NCBI GenBank assembly: GCA_021786215.1
Contig: JAJYNT010000046.1
Span: 1-5,657 of the forward strand
Length of the DNA stretch: 5,657 nucleotides
From: Chloroflexota bacterium
GTDB lineage: Bacteria > Chloroflexota > UBA6077
Direction: 5' to 3'
Shown here: piece after piece, positions 1 through 5,110 of the stretch
Numbering within the stretch: position 1 is the stretch's first letter
How the letters are laid out: the number at the start of each line of letters is the position of its first letter
The notes under the pieces: model-generated
What the model saw: the letters and a program-made list of their open reading frames with translations, nothing else
What the model was told of the DNA's origin: nothing
The model's database searches: none
Program-made: the position numbers and the translations under genes

Positions 1-574
1 CTACCGGGATCCCCAACTTGACGCATCCCTCCACCAACTGCTGTCCGGCCGTGCCCGCCTGCAGCGGAGCATACGGGTATCCGTGGGGCTTGCCCCACGG
101 GTAATGGGCGGGGCCGCTCACCGGGTACTCCCTCTCCATTTGCTCGTAGTAGGGCTCCAACTCTTCATAGGAGATCGGCCAGTCCACGGCCACCCCGTCC
201 AGTGTGCGAACCCGAAAGTCCGAGGGGTGCAGCCGTGGGCAGAAGGCGGCATAGTGGATGGTGCTGCCCCCCACTCCCCTTCCCGAGTTGTTGGCGCCGA
301 ACTGGAGTGGATCCTTGCCGCCGGTGATCCGAAGATCGTTCCAGTACAGCCGGTGGGAGCCAGCCTCGTCCGACACCATGCTGGTTTCCGCATCGTGCCA
401 GGGGCCGGCCTCCAGTACCACCACGGAGAAGCCGTAGCTGGCCAACCGCTGGGCCAGAACGCCGCCGCCGGCCCCGGAGCCGACGATGCAGAAGTCCACC
501 GTATCCCGGGGCAGATACTCCTTCATGTCGCAGTCGAGGACCCAGTCGGACCCGAGCTGGACCTTGAGCCTCAT
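1..574 (-). CDS. GMC-family FAD-dependent oxidoreductase, N-terminal part (cut by window edge)
   Basis: 191 residues are visible before the gene leaves the window at base 1. The family oxidises alcohols, sugars or sugar acids with FAD; members paired with a gluconate dehydrogenase subunit 3 pass electrons to the respiratory chain. The sequence shows a Rossmann dinucleotide fold with VGSGAGGG at residues 31-38 and the ribose-binding acidic residue E55 in VVVLEAG. The GMC FAD loop is NNSGRGVGGSTIHY (about 95-108), followed by DWPISYEELEPYY (131-143), typical of the gluconate dehydrogenase/choline dehydrogenase branch. The ATG at 574 is preceded by a strong GGAGGGAGG and shares an ATGA overlap with the small subunit's stop, so the start is firm and translation is probably coupled. 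No Tat or Sec signal precedes the Rossmann fold. The substrate cannot be told; the catalytic His/Asn region lies outside the window. Confidence 0.93.
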   Translation of the reverse strand, partial: MRLKVQLGSDWVLDCDMKEYLPRDTVDFCIVGSGAGGGVLAQRLASYGFSVVVLEAGPWHDAETSMVSDEAGSHRLYWNDLRITGGKDPLQFGANNSGRGVGGSTIHYAAFCPRLHPSDFRVRTLDGVAVDWPISYEELEPYYEQMEREYPVSGPAHYPWGKPHGYPYAPLQAGTAGQQLVEGCVKLGIPV

Positions 575-1197
575 CGGGATACACCTCCCTCCGGGGGAGG
601 CGCTTCCCGAACCTCCCATGGCTCGGGGGCACCGTGGTTCAAGGCCATGTAGCCGCGAGGATAGGCCGGCCCGCCAAAGCCAATCTCGTCCCAGGCAAAG
701 GGATGGGCGTAGTAGACGCCGGCTATCTGGCTAAGGGCCGTCTCCCTCCACCATCGAGTCGCCGGCATCCGTTGCCACACCTCCCCCGGCGGGTTTCCAC
801 CCCGGATAACCTCAAGAAGCTGGCCCTGCCTTTCGGCGCTCAAGTCCACGAACTCGAGACCGAACATGGCCCGCGCCGTCTGGTCGAGCCCCGCCAGTCC
901 CCAGTGCCATGCGGTCCTGTTGTCGGGCATGTCCTCGTATCGAAAGCCCTCCGGAAGCTCCTCACCAACCTGTTGGTCTATCCAGGGGGCGATAGGGACC
1001 CTCCAATCGGGCTCCTTGTGGTCCTGGGGGGCCACCCTTGCGCAGAGCGCTTCCAGGGTGGCCTGCTCATGAGGATCGAAGTGGCTGAAACAGGGGACGT
1101 TGTGGACCCTATCCATCACCACCCGGCGGGTAGCAGCGTCCCAGTGTCCCCGCTGGCCAAGGACGTAGTAGCCAGGGTATCGGTCGTGGAGCGGCAT
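571..1197 (-). CDS. Gluconate 2-dehydrogenase subunit 3 family protein
   Basis: 208 residues, within the family's usual size. In characterised gluconate/2-ketogluconate-type dehydrogenases this small subunit accompanies the GMC flavoprotein and is needed for its assembly or export. Family-like features are the FDPHEQATLEALCARVAPQD segment (about 40-59), which resembles the usual start of the domain, and the C-terminal YYAHPFAWDEIGFGGPAYPRGY (about 162-183). The start at 1197 follows GGAGGGGAGA and overlaps the stop of the upstream membrane-protein gene by one base (TGATG). The end overlaps the GMC start (ATGA). A longer upstream frame in register is only the antisense-like extension through the membrane-protein gene and is not used. 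Many homologues carry a Tat signal at the N-terminus; here the first 35 residues have no twin-arginine/hydrophobic stretch, so export by that route is not supported. The assignment rests on motif recognition and on the adjacent GMC gene. Confidence 0.9.
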   Translation of the reverse strand: MPLHDRYPGYYVLGQRGHWDAATRRVVMDRVHNVPCFSHFDPHEQATLEALCARVAPQDHKEPDWRVPIAPWIDQQVGEELPEGFRYEDMPDNRTAWHWGLAGLDQTARAMFGLEFVDLSAERQGQLLEVIRGGNPPGEVWQRMPATRWWRETALSQIAGVYYAHPFAWDEIGFGGPAYPRGYMALNHGAPEPWEVREAPPPEGGVSR

Positions 1198-2177
1198 CAG
1201 TCTCCCCTCCGCTGGAGCAGGCTGGCGATGAAGCCGAGCAGGCCGGTGGAAGAGAACAACAGGGGAGCGAAGGCAGGTGGCCCCAGGGTGATGGCGAACC
1301 GGAGGGTGGACGTGCCGCCAGGCATCTCCTTGATCCCGCGGAGGTGGAGCAGGAAACCGAGCGCCCCGACCAGGAAGGTGGCCACCGACACGACGGGCAG
1401 GGCCCGATGCGCAACTGCCGTGTTGCCCGCCGACAGCACCCCCACGATCACCATCGGGAAGGTGACCCATACCGGCACCCACATGAAGCGCTGGTTGAAG
1501 CTTCCTCTCAGGTGCTCCAAGCAGGCCTCGCCCCCGGCCAACACGCCCGAGAATGCTGCCACCAGGGCCATCCCCTGTTGGAAACGGCCATAGGCCACAT
1601 TGGTGGCCAGTGGCTCGGGCAGCCACCGGGCCTCAGGATAGATCAACGGCTCGTGCTCATCCACGGGCAAGAGGATCCGGCTCAGGCCGTGAGGGACCAT
1701 TCCGCCGCGCCGAAGCATGCTGCCCAGTAGTCCCAGAATGCCAACGGTACAGGCCAACAGGGGAGCGAAAACCGGAGGACCCATCACCAGGTTGTACTGA
1801 CCCAGCTTGTATCCACCCGGCAATCGTCCTATGCCACGCAGATGGAAGGCGAAGCCGACCACCCCATCCACAAGCCAGAGCAACGACACGATGGGCAGCA
1901 CCCTCCTCGCGATCCACTCCCGGAACAGGCCGGCTCCAGCCACCAGAACCATGGGCAGGGTTAGGAGAGCCGGGGTCCACATCAACCATTGGGAGAAGGC
2001 TCCTCTAAGATGTTGGGTATAGGACTCGAAGCCGGTGACGACGGCGGCGAAGATGGCCATGACCTCCATGCCTCGCTGAAACCGGCCCTGGCGGATCTCG
2101 GTCCTGGCCGTGGATATCTCCCCCATCAGCTTTCTGCCGAGCCTTCCACGCCCCCCTGCGCTGCGAAGAGCCAACAT
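1197..2177 (-). CDS. Membrane protein with two tandem four-helix units and four HLRG motifs
   Basis: 326 residues with eight predicted helices in two copies of one unit. Unit 1 (about 31-156) aligns to unit 2 (about 197-322) at a constant offset of 166 residues without gaps, with roughly 56 of 126 positions identical by hand count. Both units carry GRFQ-G at the start, E then HLRG after helix 1 (56-59 and 222-225), HLRGI-PGG after helix 3 (112-121 and 278-288), and GPP-FAPLL opening helix 4. Basic residues at the N-terminus (RGRLGRK), after helix 2 (REWIARR) and after helix 4 (LRR) suggest the N-terminus is inside and all HLRG motifs lie on the outer face. I cannot name the family. Its place directly before the dehydrogenase subunits suggests an anchor or electron partner (inference). 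The start at 2177 has AGGAAGAG upstream and lies 18 bases after the preceding stop; an internal ATG at residue 18 is an alternative. Confidence 0.9.
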   Translation of the reverse strand: MLALRSAGGRGRLGRKLMGEISTARTEIRQGRFQRGMEVMAIFAAVVTGFESYTQHLRGAFSQWLMWTPALLTLPMVLVAGAGLFREWIARRVLPIVSLLWLVDGVVGFAFHLRGIGRLPGGYKLGQYNLVMGPPVFAPLLACTVGILGLLGSMLRRGGMVPHGLSRILLPVDEHEPLIYPEARWLPEPLATNVAYGRFQQGMALVAAFSGVLAGGEACLEHLRGSFNQRFMWVPVWVTFPMVIVGVLSAGNTAVAHRALPVVSVATFLVGALGFLLHLRGIKEMPGGTSTLRFAITLGPPAFAPLLFSSTGLLGFIASLLQRRGD

Positions 2178-2195
2178 CGTCTCTTCCTCGCCTCC

Positions 2196-2405
2196 TCACC
2201 TGGCCGCCGCGGCGCTGATGTTGCCATGCCGCTCCGGTGGCACGCTGCCGGGCTGCGGCGGGCCTTCCTTTCGGCGTTGCCCACTCAGCAACTTGCCGAT
2301 GGCGTCGCCGAACAGCAGGTAGGCGATGCCGCCCACCAGCAATACCAGGAAAGAGACTACACCGATCTCGAGGATGGTCTCCTGATCCGGTGGTTGTCGC
2401 AGCAT
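2196..2405 (-). CDS. Small single-helix membrane protein, first gene of the dehydrogenase operon
   Basis: 69 residues. A hydrophobic helix spans about residues 12-34 (ILEIGVVSFLVLLVGGIAYL), followed by a basic stretch (GQRRK, 42-46) and a Pro/Gly-rich tail. The short polar N-terminus and positive charges after the helix suggest the N-terminus is outside and the tail is in the cytoplasm. I do not recognise a family. The ATG at 2405 was chosen because GGGAGATCGGAG lies just upstream with normal spacing. The frame stays open further upstream to an ATG at 2588, but that stretch reads as low-complexity polar sequence with no ribosome binding site. The gene ends 18 bases before the eight-helix membrane protein, so it is probably co-transcribed and may be an accessory subunit of the same complex. 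The reading frame could be chance, but helix, start site and spacing all argue for a real gene. Confidence 0.65.
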   Translation of the reverse strand: MLRQPPDQETILEIGVVSFLVLLVGGIAYLLFGDAIGKLLSGQRRKEGPPQPGSVPPERHGNISAAAAR

Positions 2406-2408
2406 CTC

Positions 2409-2506
2409 CGATCTCCCGTCTGCCGTCGTCCGTACTGTGAGGAGCTCAGCGCGGACGTTCGCAACATCAATGATCTGCAAGATCGGTACCGGATGGGAGA
2501 TCGAGA
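2409..2506 (-). promoter_or_regulatory. Long-range inverted repeat covering the ribosome binding site of the small membrane gene
   Basis: On the minus strand, CGATCTCCC (2503-2495) is perfectly complementary to GGGAGATCG (2417-2409), which is the ribosome binding site of the gene starting at 2405. Allowing one unpaired T, the pairing extends by CTC/GAG up to the base next to the ATG, about 12 pairs in all, with a loop of about 77 bases. If the transcript starts far enough upstream, this stem could hide the ribosome binding site. No promoter or ligand-binding core could be recognised, so a regulatory role is only an inference. Confidence 0.35.
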
Positions 2507-2536
2507 GGGATGGTTCAGGGACAGGGTGACAGCCTT

Positions 2537-2581
2537 CGTGGACCGTCATGCCCGACCTGATCGGGCATCCATGGGTCCACG
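2537..2581. repeat. Two-tier hairpin (8-bp outer stem, 8-bp inner stem)
   Basis: The outer arms CGTGGACC (2537-2544) and GGTCCACG (2574-2581) are exact reverse complements. Inside them, ATGCCCGA (2548-2555) and TCGGGCAT (2561-2568) are also exact, around a CCTGA loop. The tiers are separated by a small 3/5-base internal loop. Neither flank has a T-run, so this is not a standard intrinsic terminator. It lies 132 bases upstream of the leftward operon's first start codon and could be a leader structure, an operator or a mobile-element remnant. Confidence 0.7.
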
Positions 2582-2645
2582 CCGGCAAAAGACCGTAACT
2601 CTATCTACCCGCTCTTGTGAACCATCCTGATCGAGAGGCCGGCAG

Positions 2646-2670
2646 GCCGGTTCGATCCCGGGGCGGCCAC
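2646..2670 (+). other. tRNA T-arm-like sequence without a tRNA body (possible attachment-site remnant)
   Basis: GCCGG-TTCGATC-CCGGG reads as a T-stem and T-loop with four of five pairs intact, followed by seven bases and a C where an acceptor 3' strand would lie. The matching 5' acceptor strand, D-arm and a proper anticodon arm (no T at position 33) are not found in the 75 bases upstream, so a working tRNA is not supported. A 3' tRNA piece is what an integration event can leave behind, and a methyltransferase fragment follows. Chance similarity remains possible. Confidence 0.25.
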
Positions 2671-2850
2671 TTTCCTCGACTTTCGTACCCCTCAAGGGTG
2701 GCACTGTTGAGCAATCGAGTACACCCCACTCGCGAGAACGAGCACATCCAGGAAGCCAGAACGAGGTTCCCGAGCATGTACGGGATCTGCTCGGTAGGCC
2801 CACCGCTTCCACAGCATGAACCTGGAGGTGGTTGCCAGCCGCGTACCTTG

Positions 2851-3072
2851 GGTCCCCACCCCTCCCTCAAGCCCCAATTGCTGTTGCGGTATCTGGTTCG
2901 CGCCAACCTCACGTTGGGAGAGGGGACCGTGCTCGATACGTTCGCGGGGAGCGGGTCAACCCTCGCTCCCGCTCAGGCCATAGGCTATCGGGCGATCGGG
3001 CTGGAGAAGAACCATGAGTACGTAACGCTCGCCGCCAAGGCGATTCCAAAGTTGACTTCGTTCGAACCTTGA
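2851..3072 (+). pseudogene. C-terminal remnant of a beta-class N4/N6 DNA methyltransferase
   Basis: The last 73 residues of this frame match the C-terminal part of N4-cytosine/N6-adenine DNA methyltransferases. HPSLKPQLLLRYLVR is followed by a glycine-containing turn, then VLDTFAGSGST (AdoMet-binding motif I), then IGLEKNHEYV with the acidic residue after beta-2, and a closing KAIPKL. In beta-class enzymes the catalytic DPPY/SPPY motif and target-recognition region come before this part. Here the frame is open upstream only to a stop at 2596. The intervening 85 residues, from a GTG at 2617 without a ribosome binding site, look nothing like a methyltransferase and contain no DPPY. The enzyme is therefore very probably dead, a left-over of a restriction-modification, phage or island gene. 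It points toward the convergent ABC operon, whose end lies 60 bases downstream. Confidence 0.8.
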
Positions 3073-3073
3073 A

Positions 3074-3088
3074 CGCGAGCTACTCGCG
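3074..3088. terminator. Short GC-rich hairpin between convergent genes
   Basis: CGCGAG-CTA-CTCGCG is a perfect 6-bp stem with a 3-base loop. It lies two bases after the methyltransferase remnant's stop and 43 bases beyond the end of the leftward ABC operon. It has no following T-run on either strand, so if it ends transcription it does so without the usual U-tract. The position between convergent genes is the main argument. Confidence 0.35.
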
Positions 3089-3131
3089 GTAGATCCAGTT
3101 CTCCCTCAGCTTCGATGGCCGGATCGGGTGG

Positions 3132-3953
3132 TCAGTCCTGCCTGCCAAACAGCCAGATGGCGGGAACGAGGAAGAGGACTCCGAACCCGACCAGGATCGC
3201 CACGTCCATGAGGAGAGGGTGCAGGATGATGGTTTGCAGGAACTCCGGCGGAACGCTGGAACGCAAGGCCACCTGGCGCAGGGCATCCACCCCGTACGTC
3301 ACCGGATCGATGGTGGCGAGCACTTTCATCCAGCCCGGGGCGTCGACCAGAGGGAAGAGAGCTCCAGAGAGGAAGAACATCGGCAAGAGCAGAAAATTCA
3401 TGATCACCTGGAAGCTCTCGATGGTGCGCTGGCGCGCCGCCACCAGAATGCCGAAAGAGGTCATCACCGCCGCGAGCAGCAGCATCAGGCCAAGCAGGAG
3501 GAGATACTGATCCCAGGCCAGCCAGATGCCGATGGCCGGCGCCAGCAGCAGGATTATGACGGCCTGAAGTATCGCCACGGTGCTGCCCCCGGCAACCTTG
3601 CCCAGTGCCACGGCGGTTCGTGATACCGGGGCCACCATCACTGCCTTCAGGAAACCGAACTCCCGATCCCAGACTATGGACACGGCTGAGAAGATCGCGG
3701 TGAACAGCACGGTCATTCCCAGGATGCCGGGAAACACGAACTGCGTGAAGCTGAGGTTCCCCGCGGCTAAAGTGGATACGCTGGGAGCCAGACCGTAGCC
3801 GAGAACAAACAGAAACAGCAACGGCTGGGCCAGCGATGCGACGACCCGCGCCCTATCCCGCACGAAGCGCAGCACGTCCCTGAACCAGATGGTATACACC
3901 CCTTTGAGCTCGCGCCGGAGCGAAGCTACCCCGGTGCTCTCTAGTGCCGCCAC
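3132..3953 (-). CDS. ABC-2 type transporter permease (DrrB-like)
   Basis: 273 residues, the usual size for daunorubicin-resistance DrrB/NodJ-type permeases, which form the membrane channel of export systems for drugs, lipids or polysaccharides. A cytoplasmic N-terminal amphipathic stretch (about 1-35) precedes six hydrophobic segments, at about 38-56, 70-93, 118-144, 149-171, 182-203 and 248-269. The family-typical cytoplasmic loop WDREFGFLKAVMVAPVSR (95-112), which contacts the ATPase, and the MNFLLLPMFFLSGALFPL segment (185-202) are clear. The start is GTG at 3953, chosen because AGGAGGGC stands seven bases upstream; it lies inside the ATPase gene, overlapping its end by 13 bases. Overlap and order show the two act as one half-transporter pair, presumably 2+2 in the membrane. 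The substrate cannot be told from sequence. Confidence 0.95.
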   Translation of the reverse strand: MAALESTGVASLRRELKGVYTIWFRDVLRFVRDRARVVASLAQPLLFLFVLGYGLAPSVSTLAAGNLSFTQFVFPGILGMTVLFTAIFSAVSIVWDREFGFLKAVMVAPVSRTAVALGKVAGGSTVAILQAVIILLLAPAIGIWLAWDQYLLLLGLMLLLAAVMTSFGILVAARQRTIESFQVIMNFLLLPMFFLSGALFPLVDAPGWMKVLATIDPVTYGVDALRQVALRSSVPPEFLQTIILHPLLMDVAILVGFGVLFLVPAIWLFGRQD

Positions 3954-4930
3954 CTTTGCCCTCCTAACCGCATCTGTTCGCTCGCGCCCGCTTCCTCTTC
4001 GCGAATCTGGCGACCCGTCAGCTTGATGAAGACGTCCTCCAGGGTCGGCCGGCGCAGGTTCACGCTCCGCACCGTCACGGCCTCTTTCCGGCCGGCCAGC
4101 GTTGCCATCATCCTGGGAATGAACTGGTCACCCTCCTTGACCTCTATCACCAGCTGTCCGTCGGACACAATCCGCGGCTCGACGTGGTAGACCGTCCTCA
4201 GGATCGCCGCGGCGAGACGGTTGTCCGAGGTGCTGACGGTCACGACGTCACCTCCCACCGTCCCTTTGAGTTCCGCCGGGGTGCCCAGCGCGATGATTTC
4301 GCCATGGTCGATGACGGCGATCCGGTCGCAGTTCTCCGCTTCGTCCATGTAGTGGGTAGTCATGAACATCGTGACCGCTTCCCGGTCCCGCAGCCTCAGC
4401 AGGTAGTTCCAAATGAGGCGACGGGTCTGGGGATCCAGGCCGGTGGTCGGCTCGTCGAGGAAGAGCACCTTCGGCCGATGCAGCAGGCCACGAACGATCT
4501 CCAGTCTTCGACGCATGCCGCCCGAATAGTTGTGCACGACTTCATCCGCCTTGTCGGTCATTTCCACCATCTCCAGCAGTTCGCTGGAGCGCTGCCGAAA
4601 CAGGTCGCCGGACACGTCGTACAGCATGGCGTGAAATCGCAGATTCTCGCGCCCGGTTAGCCGGTCGTCCAAACTGGGGTCCTGGAAGATCAGACCGATG
4701 GATTGCCGCACGGCGCTCTGCTCTGCCAGCAGATCGTGGCCGTTGATGGTGGCACGGCCGGAGGTGGGACGCAGCAGTGTGCAGAGCATGTTGATCGTGG
4801 TGGACTTTCCGGCTCCGTTCGGTCCGAGGAAGCCGAAGACCTCTCCCTGCCTGACCTGAAAGGTCACACCTTTGACGGCGGTGAAATCGCCGAATTTCTT
4901 CACCAGGTGATGGACCTCGATGGCGTTCAT
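3941..4930 (-). CDS. ABC transporter ATP-binding protein (DrrA-like)
   Basis: 329 residues, typical for DrrA-type ATPases that power ABC-2 exporters. All nucleotide-binding motifs are present: Walker A GPNGAGKST (36-44), Q-loop Q83 in IFQDPSLDD, signature YSGGM (135-139), Walker B VLFLDE (155-160) with catalytic E160, D-loop GLD (164-166) and switch H193 in TTHYMDEAE. The region after about 225 is the C-terminal extension common in this subfamily, with its conserved RRPTLEDVFIKLTG (293-306). The ATG at 4930 has only a weak GAGAAG upstream, but its first bases overlap the TGA of a short upstream frame (ATGA), so translation may once have been coupled to an upstream hydrolase gene. The permease follows with overlap. 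Related pairs export antibiotics or lipids; no biosynthetic genes are in view to suggest a cargo. Confidence 0.96.
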   Translation of the reverse strand: MNAIEVHHLVKKFGDFTAVKGVTFQVRQGEVFGFLGPNGAGKSTTINMLCTLLRPTSGRATINGHDLLAEQSAVRQSIGLIFQDPSLDDRLTGRENLRFHAMLYDVSGDLFRQRSSELLEMVEMTDKADEVVHNYSGGMRRRLEIVRGLLHRPKVLFLDEPTTGLDPQTRRLIWNYLLRLRDREAVTMFMTTHYMDEAENCDRIAVIDHGEIIALGTPAELKGTVGGDVVTVSTSDNRLAAAILRTVYHVEPRIVSDGQLVIEVKEGDQFIPRMMATLAGRKEAVTVRSVNLRRPTLEDVFIKLTGRQIREEEAGASEQMRLGGQRWRH

Positions 4931-5016
4931 AAGCTTCTCATCTGCGCTATGGCCTCTCGGTTCAGAGTGATGACCGGAGCGTCGTTGCCACCGACGATGA
5001 GGAGGGCATGAGCCAT
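4927..5016 (-). pseudogene. Fragment of a dienelactone-hydrolase-like alpha/beta hydrolase
   Basis: A 29-codon frame, ATG at 5016 to TGA at 4927, contains LLIVGGNDAPVITLNRE and then AIAQMR. This matches the strand and helix bearing the catalytic Asp in dienelactone-hydrolase-like enzymes (often fused to or next to phosphoribosyltransferase domains), which read like TLLIVGGxDxxVxxLNRxA. In intact proteins this is followed by a segment ending in the catalytic His (PGATHLFEEPG); that part is absent, and the upstream sequence in the same frame does not resemble the family. The stop overlaps the ABC ATPase start as ATGA. I read it as an internal remnant of a deleted gene that once headed the ABC operon. 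A real short peptide is unlikely but not excluded. The identification comes from memory of family sequences. Confidence 0.55.
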
Positions 5017-5110
5017 GCCCCTGCCGGCACTTTCCCTGGCATTTCTTTTGCTTTGCCGGCCCGTGGGCCTTTCGACTCTCTACCCGAACAGAATCTTGAG
5101 GAGACTACCG
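4931..5110. promoter_or_regulatory. Divergent spacer between the ABC exporter and the ferritin-like gene
   Basis: About 180 bases that must hold the promoter of the ferritin-like gene and probably that of the ABC operon, part of it occupied by the hydrolase remnant. It contains the 17-bp palindrome at 5004-5020, a 7-bp inverted repeat GCCGGCA (5023-5029)/TGCCGGC (5054-5060) around a T-rich loop, and GGCCC-GT-GGGCC at 5058-5069. I could not pick a convincing -35/-10 pair in either direction. Confidence 0.45.
5004..5020. repeat. 17-bp hyphenated palindrome, operator-like
   Basis: GGGCATG-AGC-CATGCCC has two perfect 7-bp arms around a 3-base centre. It lies 91 bases before the ferritin-like start and 74 bases before the ABC ATPase start, a fitting place for a dimeric repressor site. 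It also overlaps the first codons of the hydrolase remnant, so it could be a by-product of that coding sequence. No known regulator motif is matched with confidence. Confidence 0.4.

Larger units (their letters stand above)
2406..2850. other. Gene-poor intergenic stretch between the dehydrogenase operon and the methyltransferase remnant
   Basis: About 445 bases with no frame I can support as a gene on either strand. It contains the ribosome-site inverted repeat, the two-tier hairpin at 2537-2581, a small GATCT-GCA-AGATC repeat near 2472-2484 and the T-arm-like sequence at 2646-2670. No convincing -35/-10 pair for the leftward operon was found. The mix of hairpins and gene fragments suggests an old rearrangement point. 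Confidence 0.6.

Noticed and set aside
571..1626. 351-codon version of the gluconate dehydrogenase small subunit
   Set aside because: The extra N-terminal part is Gly/Arg/Pro-rich read-through of the membrane-protein gene in another frame; the ATG at 1197 has the ribosome site and the family start.
2440..2630. Plus-strand frame with polar, protein-like sequence (ADVRNINDLQDRYRMGDREG region)
   Set aside because: No start codon with a ribosome site, part of a frame that is antisense to the small membrane gene further left, and no family recognised; it could be chance.
2596..2672. Complete tRNA gene ending near 2670
   Set aside because: No 5' acceptor strand complementary to the 3' strand, no D-arm, and the would-be anticodon loop lacks the invariant T at position 33.
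2546..2812. Minus-strand 88-codon frame through the T-arm-like region
   Set aside because: It reads as the typical spurious product opposite a tRNA T-arm (RPGIEPA) with no family features.
3080..3286. Minus-strand 68-codon frame overlapping the permease end
   Set aside because: It is a frame shadow of the permease with Ser/Trp-rich composition; only its short tail lies outside the gene.
4931..4944. Four-codon mini-ORF (ATG AGA AGC TTA TGA) in front of the ABC ATPase
   Set aside because: It is in the same frame as, and part of, the hydrolase remnant; no separate signal supports it.
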